From Methanobacterium sp. (GTDB taxonomy: Archaea; Methanobacteriota; Methanobacteria; Methanobacteriales; Methanobacteriaceae), in contig JAUNXM010000002.1 of the NCBI GenBank assembly GCA_030539815.1, positions 15,507 to 38,006 on the forward strand: a DNA stretch of 22,500 nucleotides, read 5' to 3'. Position numbers and translations under genes: made by a program. The notes under the pieces were generated by a model. That model saw only the letters and a program-made list of their open reading frames with translations. It made no database searches and was not told the DNA's origin. Positions 11,442 to 22,097 of this stretch are shown piece by piece. The stretch's first letter is position 1. Each line of letters opens with the position of its first letter.

Positions 11442-11449
11442 TTAAATAT
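11442..11449 (+). promoter_or_regulatory. TATA box for a (nearly) leaderless amidohydrolase mRNA
   Basis: TTAAATAT, preceded by the purine-rich AAAGGA (BRE-like), is centred about 28 nt before the ATG at 11474. No Shine-Dalgarno sequence lies before that ATG (TTTTCCCTGT). In archaea this spacing puts the transcription start at or within a few nt of the start codon. Confidence 0.5.
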
Positions 11450-11473
11450 CTTTATGAACATAATTTTCCCTGT

Positions 11474-12646
<1,173 letters not shown>

Positions 12647-12650
12647 AACT

Positions 12651-13097
12651 ATGTACCACAAAATATTATTGCCTACCGATGGCTCAAAATTTGCTGAAAA
12701 AGCAGCTGAACATGCCATCTGGATTGCAAGCAAAAGCGGCGCTGAAATTATCGTTCTAAACGTAATCGAAACATCATCACTGGTGGGGCTCCCTGCAGAA
12801 GACCTCATCGTAAGAATTAAGGAAATGCTCAAAGAAGAAGGGCGAAGATCCCTGGAAAGAATTTCAGAAATGGTTACCGAGGAAGAAAAGGAACTTAAAA
12901 TTGAAGATATTCAAATAACCCTTAAAACTGAGGAAGGATCCCCAGCTGATGCCATCTTGAAAACTGTTGAAAAAGAAGATGTGGATCTGGTAGTTATGGG
13001 AACCTCCGGAAAACACGGTTTAGACCGATTTTTACTGGGCAGTGTAACTGAAAAAGTTGTTAGATCAGCCAAGTGCCCTGTCTTAGCCGTTCACTGA
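12651..13097 (+). CDS. Universal stress protein (UspA family)
   Basis: A 148-residue UspA-domain protein, cytosolic and probably dimeric. The N-terminal strand [15 protein letters not shown] (4-18) and the C-terminal ATP-binding signature [17 protein letters not shown] (G-2x-G-9x-G-S/T, about 121-137) are intact, so it belongs to the ATP-binding class. An unusually charged helix (about 46-82) fills the middle. AGGTGA lies directly before the ATG, inside the end of the amidohydrolase gene, which suggests translational coupling. A short T-run (13106-13112) follows the stop. The neighbouring CBS protein is another adenine-nucleotide sensor type, so the three genes may report on nucleotide or energy state (inference). 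Confidence 0.92.
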   Translation: MYHKILLPTDGSKFAEKAAEHAIWIASKSGAEIIVLNVIETSSLVGLPAEDLIVRIKEMLKEEGRRSLERISEMVTEEEKELKIEDIQITLKTEEGSPADAILKTVEKEDVDLVVMGTSGKHGLDRFLLGSVTEKVVRSAKCPVLAVH

Positions 13098-13148
13098 ACA
13101 GTCTATTTTTTTATATTTCTTAGTTTGCAGCTAATAGCTGGTGAGACA

Positions 13149-13985
<837 letters not shown>

Positions 13986-14100
13986 AATTTTGATTAATTT
14001 TATTTCCTTATTCTTTTGACAGGAATTAAGTTTCAGTTAGTATCCCTTAACAAAGCTCCAACATATCATTAAAAAATTAAAACAATAATGAAAGATTAAA

Positions 14101-14544
14101 ATGTCAGAAACAGAACCAAACCCCATAGTTAAACCAATTGTCAAAATAAAAGCGGATCCTGAGATTATCCGTATCGTTGGCAAGAAAGGTGGAGAGGTTT
14201 CTCTCCAAGATATCAACCCAAAACTCATCATGGCCACCCTGTGGTGGGAAGGAGAACCCCAGCTGGAAACATTCTTTCAAATACTGGAATTGACCATTAA
14301 AAGAGCATTACAGGAGGTCCATCCCCACGATAAACTGGTTATTGACTACTCTTACACAGCCAACGACACTCTGGAAGATGCATCTGAGATAATGGTTGAG
14401 ATTGAAAATATAGAAGCAGATGGAGAAGTACTGGAAGTGGAAGGGGATATTATTGTTTTCTCGGGAAATGATGACCGTGGTTTTTTCAAAAAACTCACTG
14501 CATTCAGACGTAAAGTTAAAGAAAATGTGCACCATGAAATTTAG
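14101..14544 (+). CDS. Conserved-looking protein of unknown function
   Basis: A 147-residue soluble acidic protein that I do not recognise. Residues 15-30 ([21 protein letters not shown]) resemble a short regulatory strand-turn-helix. Residues 40-75 contain a Trp pair in [19 protein letters not shown] and an amphipathic helix. Residues 85-120 alternate acidic strands ([25 protein letters not shown]), and the tail is basic ([18 protein letters not shown]). Codon use and composition match the neighbours, which supports a real gene. The ATG at 14101 has only a weak GAAAGAT upstream. It is separated from the CBS gene by 115 nt and faces larE convergently. Confidence 0.6.
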   Translation: MSETEPNPIVKPIVKIKADPEIIRIVGKKGGEVSLQDINPKLIMATLWWEGEPQLETFFQILELTIKRALQEVHPHDKLVIDYSYTANDTLEDASEIMVEIENIEADGEVLEVEGDIIVFSGNDDRGFFKKLTAFRRKVKENVHHEI

Positions 14545-14767
14545 TAAATGTTGGTTATTGTTTGATTGATAAAAAAAACTTTTCAATGAATCGAAACTTA
14601 ATTTACATTTAATTACCTTATTTAATCATCATATTTTTAATCTCTTTTTAAGGCTAATCAATATTTTAAAAATTTTATCCATAGAAGTTTAAATCCTAAA
14701 AATATAATTAAAGAGAATTTCTATATCCTTTATTTAATGTTTTTTTATTTCTAATTCCTAATCACTT
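14545..14767. other. Convergent AT-rich spacer
   Basis: This 223-nt, very AT-rich gap lies between two genes pointing at each other. It contains T-runs for the plus strand (about 14632-14650) and A-runs serving as T-runs for the minus strand (about 14568-14577 and 14697-14701). It is probably a two-sided termination zone. No ORF or RNA gene seen. Confidence 0.4.
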
Positions 14768-15811
14768 TTATCTGCGCAGGCAGGGTAAAACCTTCAACAA
14801 TAATTCTTGTGCATCTTCACGATCTTTGACTCTGCGGGCCACGATTTTGCCCTTGGAGAAGATGGTGATGTTTTTTTCTCCCATTTCCAACATTGCAACA
14901 CCCATCTCACTGGAGCACTTAACCTTCCCCAATTTTCCCAGCTCCTGGCAAGTGAGTGGGATGTTTATCTGGTAAGGAAGTTCAGTTTCAAACATTATCT
15001 TATTTTTCGCATCTTTACACGGTTTATAGATTACCATTTCATCCTTTACATCATAGCCACCTATATCTAGGGCGACCCTCTTAAAACCCAATGTCTTGAG
15101 TTCAGAATCTATATGATCTAGTATTGCTTTGTCAACAAGTTTATCAATATTCTTAACTTCAATAAGGGCAAATTCATCATCATCTCGCACTCGAACTATG
15201 GTTAGTCCGGTGAGGTTTTTGATGAGATTTTCAGCATAGTTTATTCGGTTGATCTTCTGGGTAGTGATGGTCTTCCCTGTGGGGATGCGAGTGGCAAGAC
15301 AAGTGGTTGATGGATTATAATCCATATTTAACTGCTTTAAAACTTTTCTTACTTCTTGAGAAGTGATTTCAGACCTTATCAATGGCATTTCAATATTTTT
15401 TTCCAGGTTTAATCCTATTCCCGGTCGGTCTTCCAGCAGATCACTGATGTTACTACCATCAATTACCCCATCAAAATGTTCATCCCTGGCAATTTTCTCC
15501 AGCTTCTGGTACATCTTTTTTTTACAGATGTAACAACGATTAGGTGGATTTACTTCAAATGCAGGGTCTTTTAAATAATTCCCACGTATAACGCGGTGTT
15601 TGATTCCGATTTTTTGGGCGATCTGTTCTGCTTCCTGGATACAATTAGCAGGTAAAAGCCCATTATCCATGGTTACTGCCAGGGCTTCTTTTGCCTCTTC
15701 TTTAACAAGCAAAGCCAGTAATGTGCTGTCAGCACCTCCAGAAAAGGCAACAAGAACCTTCTTACCATGAAGATGGTTCCTTAAATGATCAATTTTTATT
15801 TGAATATCCAT
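14768..15811 (-). CDS. larE: LarE-like ATP-dependent sulfur transferase with extra C-terminal domain
   Basis: A 347-residue PP-loop protein of the LarE family, which adenylates a carboxylate and inserts sulfur. The PP-loop motif SGGADST is at 24-30. Cysteines are found at Cys93 and Cys96 (NRCYICKK) and Cys171 ([11 protein letters not shown]), the latter at the site of the sacrificial cysteine of Lactiplantibacillus LarE. Three cysteines in these positions are the hallmark of the [4Fe-4S]-dependent LarE type known from Thermotoga and methanococci, so catalytic rather than sacrificial sulfur transfer is likely (inference). LarE is usually about 270 residues. Here about 70 more follow, with Cys288, Cys299 and Cys344 and an [20 protein letters not shown] motif. 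GTGAT precedes the ATG. No larB/larC is in the window, so lactate racemase cofactor synthesis is not indicated. TfuA lies 132 nt upstream. Confidence 0.85.
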   Translation of the reverse strand: MDIQIKIDHLRNHLHGKKVLVAFSGGADSTLLALLVKEEAKEALAVTMDNGLLPANCIQEAEQIAQKIGIKHRVIRGNYLKDPAFEVNPPNRCYICKKKMYQKLEKIARDEHFDGVIDGSNISDLLEDRPGIGLNLEKNIEMPLIRSEITSQEVRKVLKQLNMDYNPSTTCLATRIPTGKTITTQKINRINYAENLIKNLTGLTIVRVRDDDEFALIEVKNIDKLVDKAILDHIDSELKTLGFKRVALDIGGYDVKDEMVIYKPCKDAKNKIMFETELPYQINIPLTCQELGKLGKVKCSSEMGVAMLEMGEKNITIFSKGKIVARRVKDREDAQELLLKVLPCLRR

Positions 15812-15943
15812 AAAAAATCACAGGCAATTCCTTAGATTTAGTTAATGAGAGTGTATATGAGAGATTCTATATAAGAATGACGTGAGAATAATATATTAAA
15901 GGATTGACATCCTTATTAAAGTCACTGGAGAGTAAATAGGTAT

Positions 15944-16585
15944 TTAAAGTAATTCATTAATACACTCCAAAACTTTTTTTGCATCCTCTGCCTTAATATC
16001 AATTCCATTATTTGCCAAATATTTTTTAAGTTCTTTTTTCTTATATTCGTTCAGCTTTGCATCCTTTAAAACACGAGTGTATGTTCTTTGAGGGTAATAA
16101 ATTCTTTTGGCAGTTTGGTATAAATTCTCAACATCCCCCGATGTGATTATGCCCTCTTTTTCAGCCCTTTGGAAATTATGGTTCATGCTAACCAGGGCTT
16201 CAGAGAGGAGTTCATGGGTTTCAGGGTTGAAAACAATGGCCACATCATCGTCAGATTCTATTACTCCATCCCGGTAGTTTTGGTAAACCATTCCAACCCC
16301 AATCATGCCCGCATAATCTAATTCTGCCGATCTTAGTGCTCCCATACTGGATCCCCCCACAATTATTACCCCTGCTTCCAGGGCACGCAGTATTTCCCGG
16401 TGGGAAACTGCAGGTTGCTGATGGAACACCCCATCAATGATGCCAATAATATCTGGAGGATCGTTTAATAGGGCAGCTATATCATCTCTAGCTACTGGGG
16501 GATGATATTCAGCATCTAAAATCTTTTTTGCATCATTAATAGAAAGTGAAGGTCCAATAAACACTACTATTCGTTTTTTATCCAA
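15944..16585 (-). CDS. tfuA: TfuA-like protein
   Basis: A 213-residue TfuA-domain protein. The family signature is visible in VVFIGPSLS (near the N-terminus), [35 protein letters not shown] and the glycine-rich [13 protein letters not shown], followed by [14 protein letters not shown]. In methanogens TfuA works with YcaO to convert a glycine of the methyl-coenzyme M reductase alpha subunit to thioglycine (established for Methanosarcina). No ycaO is in this window, so the partner must be encoded elsewhere. No in-frame ATG exists at the N-terminus. I prefer the TTG at 16585, 3 nt after GGGATGAT; a TTG at 16600 would add five residues. The larE-like gene follows 132 nt downstream on the same strand. 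Confidence 0.88.
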   Translation of the reverse strand: MDKKRIVVFIGPSLSINDAKKILDAEYHPPVARDDIAALLNDPPDIIGIIDGVFHQQPAVSHREILRALEAGVIIVGGSSMGALRSAELDYAGMIGVGMVYQNYRDGVIESDDDVAIVFNPETHELLSEALVSMNHNFQRAEKEGIITSGDVENLYQTAKRIYYPQRTYTRVLKDAKLNEYKKKELKKYLANNGIDIKAEDAKKVLECINELL

Positions 16586-16891
16586 ATTATCATCCCGCAA
16601 AAATTACAGTAAAGTGTAGGAGTTTTCTAATGACAGCCAGATAAACATTCATTTGACAACATTTGTTAGATTCGCCAACTAATCATCTTGTCGATTTTTC
16701 CCATAATGTGTTTATTGGAGTAATTATTATCAAACTTATTTTGGTATCGATTAAATATTAAGATTTATTTAGATAACAAGGAAATATCTCAATTATTGTA
16801 TTCTATAAGTAAATGTATGTTTGTATGTTTTAACTGAATCAGAGTTTTTTAAGTAGTTATAAAAACGAAAAGGTTTATGATTTCGATTATT

Positions 16892-17413
16892 TTAAATGTG
16901 ATTAACTGGAACTTTTCCAGTAACTTCGTAGTGTAATTTTATCAACCTCGATATGGAGGCTTGGTGTTCACCCAAACTTTTTTCCCATTTCTTTATCACA
17001 AAATCCAATTCAACCTCTTTAGTGCCATGTATCAAATTATCAGCATGAGCTACAAGTTTTTCTTCCAAAGTAATTGGGAGATAATCTTTTGGAGGTAATC
17101 CTAGAACTAAAGCTTCTTCTTTAGTGATTCCCGCCCCTATGTGTCTCTCCACTATTTTGATAATTTCAGAGGGAAACCCTTCTTTTTTAAGGATTTCTGC
17201 CCCAACAATGGCATGTTTTATGCCATTTGTCTTGGAACGCCCCACATCATGAAGAATTGCTCCTTTTCTAACTAGTTCCAAGTCTACATCCAATTCAAAA
17301 TCCATTACAAGCTGGTTTGCCTTTAACATGACTGCTTGTGAATGTTCAATAACAAAAAAAGAGCAATTAAATTCTGCTAAAATATCAGACGATGGATATC
17401 TATTTAAAATCAA
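16892..17413 (-). CDS. HD-domain phosphohydrolase (HDIG type)
   Basis: A 173-residue protein with an HD domain of the archaeal TIGR00295 kind. Metal ligands are readable: His24 (EHS), the His55-Asp56 pair in AILHDVGRS, His67, His91 in VERHIGAG and Asp125 in AHADNLI. The family is expected to hydrolyse a phosphoester of a nucleotide or nucleic acid; related domains are fused to a tRNA ribose methylase in some archaea. Substrate unknown. The start is TTG at 17413, supported by AGGTGA ending 4 nt upstream; no in-frame ATG precedes the conserved part. The start region is half of a 17-bp direct repeat (see findings). TFE lies 214 nt upstream on the same strand. Confidence 0.85.
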   Translation of the reverse strand: MILNRYPSSDILAEFNCSFFVIEHSQAVMLKANQLVMDFELDVDLELVRKGAILHDVGRSKTNGIKHAIVGAEILKKEGFPSEIIKIVERHIGAGITKEEALVLGLPPKDYLPITLEEKLVAHADNLIHGTKEVELDFVIKKWEKSLGEHQASISRLIKLHYEVTGKVPVNHI

Positions 17414-17457
17414 GTATTCACCTGTCTATTTGGTGTAATCATTTAAAATCAAGTATT
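17402..17457. repeat. 17-bp direct repeat at the start of the HD gene
   Basis: ATTTAAAATCAAGTATT occurs at 17402-17418 and again, identical, at 17441-17457, a 39-bp period. The first copy covers the TTG start and first codons of the HD gene; the second lies in its leader. This looks like a recent short tandem duplication or two sites for one regulator. Confidence 0.6.
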
Positions 17458-17479
17458 AATCATTCAAAGAATCATTAGG

Positions 17480-17506
17480 AGTAAAAATGTGAAACCCACT
17501 TTTACT
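17480..17506. other. Hairpin in the TFE-HD spacer
   Basis: AGTAAAA (17480-17486) pairs with TTTTACT (17500-17506), and inside them GTG/CAC add three pairs around an AAACC loop. It lies between the end of the TFE gene and the HD gene. No T-run follows on either side. It could be an mRNA processing or stability element. Confidence 0.3.
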
Positions 17507-17627
17507 TACCAATTCATTAGTTGATAATAAAATTAAATCCTAATATAATAGAATATAATCATCTAAATATTTCTATTAATTATAGGTTTTAGATCGAGTA
17601 CAAGGAATGGAATGATAGGAAGAATAG

Positions 17628-18113
17628 TTAATTCATTCTTTCCTTTAACTCCTTTAACTCCATTATTATTGATGAATTGTCCTGGAATTCCATGTTGGTA
17701 TTGCAATCCGGGCATATGAAGTTTCTTTCAGATGCTTCTTCGAAATTGTAACGACAACCATTGGGACATACAAAAAACATGTTGTCCTCTTCGTATTCCA
17801 AAGATTGATGGATTTCCATGGAGAATTTTTCAAATTTCTCCGATATAATCTCGGCGATTTTATCTTCCTCAAACTTCCAGCTGTAGGTGTACCATTGAGT
17901 TTCAGGATCCTTACTTCTCTTATAACTGGCCACACCAGCATCGTATAGTTTGTAGAGTATTCTTCTTACAATGTTAAGTCGAATTTCAGTTTCTTCGGCA
18001 ATTTCCTCATCGGTTGTTTTGCCATTCAATAAACATTGAATAATGGGGATGCTATTCTCATCATCTTTAGTAACATCAATGAGAATCTCCTGCACATTAG
18101 GATCAGCAAGCAT
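17628..18113 (-). CDS. tfe: Transcription factor E (TFE alpha)
   Basis: This 161-residue archaeal homologue of TFIIE-alpha binds RNA polymerase and stabilises the open promoter complex. The N-terminal winged helix (about 5-82) has [29 protein letters not shown] and [27 protein letters not shown], with WYTYSWKF as the wing. A short coiled helix (84-108) leads to a zinc ribbon with Cys116, Cys120, Cys134 and Cys137 (CPNGC, CPDC). I chose the ATG at 18113 because AGGAGGAG stands just before it and MLADPNV is the usual beginning. The ATG at 18140 has no ribosome site and would read through the Shine-Dalgarno sequence. It is probably a single-gene transcript, with 430 nt to the next upstream gene. 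Confidence 0.95.
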   Translation of the reverse strand: MLADPNVQEILIDVTKDDENSIPIIQCLLNGKTTDEEIAEETEIRLNIVRRILYKLYDAGVASYKRSKDPETQWYTYSWKFEEDKIAEIISEKFEKFSMEIHQSLEYEEDNMFFVCPNGCRYNFEEASERNFICPDCNTNMEFQDNSSIIMELKELKERMN

Positions 18114-18543
18114 CTCGTCTCCTCCTTCCTGTTTTGACATTTTTAGCAGCTCTTACATTTCATGGATCTATTAAGTTTCGGGATCTATTTTAAGCAATCA
18201 ATACTTTAAGCAATCAATTTTCTCAAGTTAGAGAAATTAATCAACCAAAAAACTGATAGGTCAAACCAAGCAATGCTAAATAATCACCCACCGTGTGTGA
18301 AATAGCAGCTTTAATTTGAAAAGCTAAAATGTCTTTTCTCCGCCCCAAAAACCCCTGCGTGTTATTAAAAATAACCACGTTTAGCTAGTTTAAACTGAAA
18401 TAGAGCTTATTTATGGGTGTTAAAAATATCTTTGGGTTAATCTTATTTATGGTCCAAGATAGTATTTATATTTTTTTAATGTTCATGCAAAAAACCAAAT
18501 AAATACTAACACCGGATAATAAGTAAATGCTTAAATCGTTTTA
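18114..18543. other. 430-nt spacer upstream of tfe
   Basis: No protein gene is supported. Most is AT-rich, but 18280-18380 is clearly richer in G+C and contains two hairpins: AGCTTT/AAAGCT near 18307-18325, and a longer one at 18358-18379 listed separately. It must hold the tfe promoter and the end of the CofE-like transcript, and may hide a small RNA. Confidence 0.4.
18358..18379. other. Nine-bp hairpin with one bulge in the tfe leader region
   Basis: CGTG-TTATT, loop AAA, AATAA-C-CACG gives a nine-pair stem with a single bulged C, next to the CCCCAAAAACCCC stretch. It lies 245 nt before the tfe start on the minus strand. Strand and role are undetermined. Confidence 0.35.
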
Positions 18544-19437
18544 TTATACTTTTCGAACTATTATTGCAGGATTGTGAATTATAGAATCTAACATACTTAT
18601 GGTTATTGTATTAACCTCACCGTCGAGTAGTTCTTGCATGTCATAAACTGTTTCCATACTGTTTTCAAGAAGCTTCTGGCATTCTTCCGCTGCAACGGCA
18701 ATTTGGAAAATTTCATCAAGTTTATGGTGTTTAGAAATGCCAAGGGGAGTAGGGCCCATTATATCGCCCAATCGACCTAATAAATATCCGAATATCCCCA
18801 AATTATTCCTTATATCTTTAATTGATATTGGTAAAGACGTGAATTTCATTTTTCCGATTTTATAAGTTGCGTCGGTATCAATAATCATCACAATAACATC
18901 TTTACCAGATATAATCTTAATTTTAAGGGCCATTTCCTCGCAAAGGCCCTGAGGGTCATGTGGTAAAAGTGATACCCAGGTGCCTGGTGCGTTGCTCAAG
19001 TCCACACCTGCCTCAGAAGCAGGTTTAAGAGCATGCTTCCAGCCATAGTAATTGAGAATAACTTCTTTATGAGAACGGGCCTCAGGAGGAAGTTTTCTGA
19101 GATTTTTTATGGTTCTTTTTTTTATGCCTAGTAAAGGGCCCAATAGGTAACCCCATAGAAACTTAGACCAAATTTCTGCCAGAAAATATGCACTGATAGA
19201 TGGTTTAAATTCAGTTTCATCCACTAGCCGGCCTTGGGAAATAGCTAGAGGAGTTTCAGAAACCACTAAAAAGTCACCATCCTCTAAAAGGTTAACCGCA
19301 TTTTCAATTATAACATCATAAGGTTCTCCAGGTTTAATATAACCTGTTTGAACAGGTATTAATTTATAATGACTGTTTTCCATGGAAAGGTCCATAAATT
19401 CCTGTTTTTGAAAGAGTCCAGCTTTGGATTGATTCAT
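18544..19437 (-). CDS. F420-0:gamma-glutamyl ligase (CofE) family protein, divergent
   Basis: A 297-residue protein of the CofE/F420 ligase family (PF01996-like), by pattern. The conserved start is [51 protein letters not shown], equivalent to the CofE N-terminal beta domain. Later pieces are [19 protein letters not shown] and the acid-rich [14 protein letters not shown], matching the family's metal/GTP-binding 'DT' strand. True CofE is about 250 residues and adds glutamates to coenzyme F420. This one has an inserted helical segment ([27 protein letters not shown]) and probably acts on something else, so I give no gene symbol. The start is uncertain: ATG at 19437, GTG at 19446, or ATG at 19380. 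It lies 82 nt after the Fe-S gene on the same strand. Confidence 0.75.
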   Translation of the reverse strand: MNQSKAGLFQKQEFMDLSMENSHYKLIPVQTGYIKPGEPYDVIIENAVNLLEDGDFLVVSETPLAISQGRLVDETEFKPSISAYFLAEIWSKFLWGYLLGPLLGIKKRTIKNLRKLPPEARSHKEVILNYYGWKHALKPASEAGVDLSNAPGTWVSLLPHDPQGLCEEMALKIKIISGKDVIVMIIDTDATYKIGKMKFTSLPISIKDIRNNLGIFGYLLGRLGDIMGPTPLGISKHHKLDEIFQIAVAAEECQKLLENSMETVYDMQELLDGEVNTITISMLDSIIHNPAIIVRKV

Positions 19438-19519
19438 AATATCCACAGAAAGATGAAAATAATTTATTTATTTCAAGGGTAACTTAAATTGTTATAGGCT
19501 TGGAAATCAGTTAAAATTT

Positions 19520-20206
19520 TTATCCCTTAATAGGAGGAGCCCAAACCTTAAGATCAATGCCCTCGATAATCGCTCTTTTACCTTCCAGTTGTACCACTAC
19601 TCCGGAGTGAACTTTCTGCATCATACAGTGGTATGGTAGAAACCGAACTGTTTCACCAACCCGGGGTAATTCACCTTCAATAAGCCCCTCAAATCCACCC
19701 ACCATGCAGACTCCAATCTCCTTATATTCGAAGTCAGTCTCTGTATCCAGGCGATGACAGGGACCCACTATGTGGACTGTTATTAATCCATGGTTTTCAT
19801 CTAATACCTTGGCAAAATGAGTGACTGGACAGCCCAGGGGACGGTACCTTACGATTTCGCCTGTTTTTATCTCTTCTCGGGTGAATGGGTATAATGTTTC
19901 ACGGCACGAATCTTCCCCCGGAATTGGTTTAAGAATGATATCGGCTTCATATCCATCCATAACCCCTATTATTTTCTCTTTTTCAGGAATTACTTTGGTT
20001 TCCTTTAATATTTCCTTTAGTTTGGCCAGATCATCCTGGAACATCTCCTGGTACATGAAACGGCATTTTTCCAGAGGTGCTCTTTTCCTGAGAAGTGCCC
20101 CTGCAAATTCATCACAGCGTGCATAACCGCAGATGCCACAGTTGTAACCTGGAAGCAACATTAAAACATCGTTTTTCTGACTAATATCAATGGGAACTTT
20201 ACTCAT
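19520..20206 (-). CDS. [4Fe-4S] protein of methanogens
   Basis: A 228-residue protein with an N-terminal Fe-S motif of the PF04060 type: Cys23-x2-Cys26-x4-Cys31-x16-Cys48 ([12 protein letters not shown] ... LEKC), which should bind one [4Fe-4S] cluster. A linker with [14 protein letters not shown] and [34 protein letters not shown] follows. The rest is beta-rich, with [42 protein letters not shown] and [17 protein letters not shown] carrying five more cysteines. The start is ATG at 20206 (AAAGGGG upstream). A TTG at 20230, right after the GTPase stop and preceded by AAGGAGA, is an alternative that would add eight residues. It follows the GTPase gene with almost no gap, so the two are surely one operon. 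Function unknown; electron transfer or cluster delivery is plausible. Confidence 0.8.
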   Translation of the reverse strand: MSKVPIDISQKNDVLMLLPGYNCGICGYARCDEFAGALLRKRAPLEKCRFMYQEMFQDDLAKLKEILKETKVIPEKEKIIGVMDGYEADIILKPIPGEDSCRETLYPFTREEIKTGEIVRYRPLGCPVTHFAKVLDENHGLITVHIVGPCHRLDTETDFEYKEIGVCMVGGFEGLIEGELPRVGETVRFLPYHCMMQKVHSGVVVQLEGKRAIIEGIDLKVWAPPIKG

Positions 20207-20230
20207 CACATAAACCCCTTTACCAGTCAA

Positions 20231-20932
20231 TTATTCTCCTTCATAACTCTGGAATCCATCAATACGGCGCAGGATACCCCGGTGGTATTTTTTATTCACC
20301 TTGGTTTCACCTACACACAGGGTGCACACAGCTAGTGGTGCAGAGTGTCTGAGTTTCTCACCTTCCAGGGTGACATCCGGGGATTTCATAATTTCGTCTG
20401 CCAATTCAGCACATCCCTGACCACTTAAACCGTTAGCTTCTATTATTTTACAATTAGGATTAACTTCGAGGATTCTTTCACGGAATATCTCCCTTTCTGC
20501 CTGAGATATCATGTCTCCCTTGGTGATCACTGCTATGTCTGCAGTGCTCAAAAATGGGCCGACCTTGAGAGGAGTGTTAGGTCCGCTGGTGGCATCAATG
20601 ACACATACTCCCAAGGAATTCACAGTGAAAGGTGCACAACGGTGACACAGGCCAGCAGTTTCAACCACTAAGAGTTCTGCTTCATTTTCATCGGCCCAGT
20701 CAACCATTTCCTCCAGATTATAAATGGCGTAGTGATCAGGGCACATATCCATGGACAATCCAACCTTGGTTGGCACCCCGATCTTAGCAAATTTACGATC
20801 ATCATCCGTGTAGAGGCAGTCCACTTTCACTACAGCTGATTTTAATCCCATTTCATTTAAACTGCGTAATGAATGGATTAAAACAGCAGTTTTTCCGGAA
20901 CCAGGTGTTCCGGCAACAATTACCATTCTCAT
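20231..20932 (-). CDS. SIMIBI-class GTPase, HypB/UreG-like, with CxxC motifs
   Basis: A 233-residue P-loop GTPase. Walker A is GTPGSGKT (8-15), the base-recognition motif TKGD is at 137-140, and the switch II-like strand [13 protein letters not shown] is at 88-99. That last segment occupies the place of the ENVGNLVCP metal site of the nickel chaperone HypB. Further cysteines are Cys39, Cys64 (CPDHY), Cys96/Cys99, Cys161, Cys174 and the pair Cys203/Cys206 (CTLC). A metal- or cluster-handling G3E-type role is therefore likely (inference). GGTGAT lies 6 nt before the ATG. The stop is adjacent to the possible TTG of the Fe-S gene. No hypA, ureases or hydrogenase genes are nearby, so it is not an ordinary HypB. 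Confidence 0.85.
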   Translation of the reverse strand: MRMVIVAGTPGSGKTAVLIHSLRSLNEMGLKSAVVKVDCLYTDDDRKFAKIGVPTKVGLSMDMCPDHYAIYNLEEMVDWADENEAELLVVETAGLCHRCAPFTVNSLGVCVIDATSGPNTPLKVGPFLSTADIAVITKGDMISQAEREIFRERILEVNPNCKIIEANGLSGQGCAELADEIMKSPDVTLEGEKLRHSAPLAVCTLCVGETKVNKKYHRGILRRIDGFQSYEGE

Positions 20933-21320
20933 AGAAAAATCACCATTTTATTTTTAATCTTAATCAATAAATGAACTTAAATTTTATTTTAAAGATTCAA
21001 TTCATATTTAATTTCAATTATATTATTCTAATCTAAAATTATTTCAATTTAAATGTATTTCATTACAATTGATCTGTAATTAAAGGAGTGTTTAATTATT
21101 TTTCAAAGAATAAATTTTATACAACTAAGTAGAATGAAGTGCTTAAAGTTTTTTTCTAGAAAAAAAATTAGAAAAAAAATGATTGATCCAGGACTTGTTG
21201 TGGTTAGACTTAAACTATGTATTAAATGAAATAACAACTTGAATACAGGGAATCATTATTTTTAGTGATGGATACTGATCAAAAAATTCTAAATTTTAGT
21301 ATCCCAATTTCGATGATTCC
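20933..21320. other. 388-nt spacer between the ABC ATPase and GTPase genes
   Basis: No ORF is supported. From the ABC gene downward it contains a large nested inverted repeat (21247-21322), then T-runs on the minus strand around 21149-21180, then AT-rich sequence that must include the GTPase promoter. The T-runs suggest that comA-ABC and GTPase-FeS are separate transcripts or are joined by partial read-through. Confidence 0.45.
21149..21180 (-). terminator. Oligo-T terminator for the comA-ABC transcript
   Basis: On the minus strand two T-runs of eight follow each other, the second inside an exact 18-bp palindrome of seven T, CTAG and seven A (21149-21166). U-tracts of this length are efficient archaeal terminators. 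Confidence 0.5.
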
Positions 21321-21322
21321 CT
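21247..21322 (-). repeat. 76-nt nested inverted repeat at the 3' end of the ABC ATPase gene
   Basis: Outer arms AGGGAATCAT (21247-21256) and ATGATTCCCT (21313-21322) are perfectly complementary over 10 bp. Inside, GGATACT (21270-21276) pairs with AGTATCC (21298-21304), and AAAATT (21283-21288) with AATTTT (21292-21297) closes a CTA loop. The right outer arm overlaps the stop codon of the ABC gene. Only weak T-content follows directly, so it is not a textbook terminator. Confidence 0.65.
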
Positions 21323-22097
21323 AAAATTCCAGATCTTCCATTTTAATATCATGGATAACTTCCCCGTTACGTACTTTGTCCCTTAAACTTAGCATCAATT
21401 CATCAATTTTATTTAATTTTTGAGAAATGCTTTTTTCTTCCTCGCTGGTAGCCACCACAGTTTGCATTCCCCCATTTTTCATGACAATTCTTTTATCAGT
21501 CATCAGGGCCAGTACCGGGTCGTGAGTCACCACCATTACTATCTTACCATGACCCGCCAGTGCTTCCAGGGCATCGTGTTTTCGTATTCCTGCATTTTCA
21601 ATTTCATCAATGAGCACAATGGGTGAGTTGCTGATTATGGCCACATCAGCTACCATGAGGGCTCTTGATTGGCCTCCACTTAATATGGTGAGATCATGGT
21701 CCTTTTTTATGGGTTCCCCAGTTAAGGTGTTGGCCAGCTTAATAACTGCATTTACACATTTACTACTGGCACCACGGCATTTGGCATGCAAGCTTAAAAA
21801 ATCTCCAACAGTCATGTCTGCCAGGAAATTCATGTTTTGAGATAGTTGGGCTACCATCTTTTTTCGGGGGTTGGTTCGATCCTCGTAACTGGGTTCTTCA
21901 CCATTCACCAGGATTTTTCTACGGGAGAAAGTATCTTCCTGGGAGAGTTGCTCAATATCACCAATAAGAGAACTTTTTCCACTTCCAGTAGGACCTACCA
22001 CCCCAAATATTTCACCCTTTTTTATTACAACTTTCTTCACTGGCTCAGGGGTTTCCTGCTTATCATAACCCCCTAAAATGGTTATTTCTTCTATCAT
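21321..22097 (-). CDS. Orphan ABC ATPase next to comA
   Basis: A 258-residue single ABC nucleotide-binding domain. Walker A is GPTGSGKS (35-42), the Q-loop glutamine is about 84-87, the signature LSGGQ is at 139-143, Walker B is VLIDEIE (161-167) and the switch His is His192 (VVTHDP). The insert between Walker A and the signature is short, and a C-terminal helical tail (about 222-258) carries a [18 protein letters not shown] segment. No membrane or substrate-binding subunit is encoded nearby, so it is probably a soluble ATPase rather than a transporter. It is half the size of the twin-domain methyl-CoM reductase activator AtwA and is not that protein. Its ATG overlaps the comA stop by ATGA, so the two are translationally coupled. 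Confidence 0.85.
   Translation of the reverse strand: MIEEITILGGYDKQETPEPVKKVVIKKGEIFGVVGPTGSGKSSLIGDIEQLSQEDTFSRRKILVNGEEPSYEDRTNPRKKMVAQLSQNMNFLADMTVGDFLSLHAKCRGASSKCVNAVIKLANTLTGEPIKKDHDLTILSGGQSRALMVADVAIISNSPIVLIDEIENAGIRKHDALEALAGHGKIVMVVTHDPVLALMTDKRIVMKNGGMQTVVATSEEEKSISQKLNKIDELMLSLRDKVRNGEVIHDIKMEDLEF

Noticed and set aside
13128..13140. CAGCTA-A-TAGCTG palindrome before the CBS gene, next to its ribosome site
   Set aside because: As RNA it can form only a 4-bp stem with a 5-nt loop, too weak for a convincing switch; possibly chance.
14620..14640. ATGATGA-like C box on the minus strand in the convergent spacer
   Set aside because: No CTGA D box, second C box or closing stem follows, so it is not a C/D box sRNA.
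16812..16830. Tandem GTATGTTT repeat in the spacer upstream of tfuA
   Set aside because: Only two short copies in AT-rich sequence; not distinguishable from chance.
18544..19437. Calling the gene cofE outright
   Set aside because: It is longer, has an inserted helical segment and differs in the metal-binding strand; a family-level call is all the sequence supports.
21321..22097. Assignment of the ABC ATPase as methyl-CoM reductase component A2 (AtwA) or as a transporter subunit
   Set aside because: AtwA has two ABC domains and about twice the length; no permease or binding protein gene accompanies this one.
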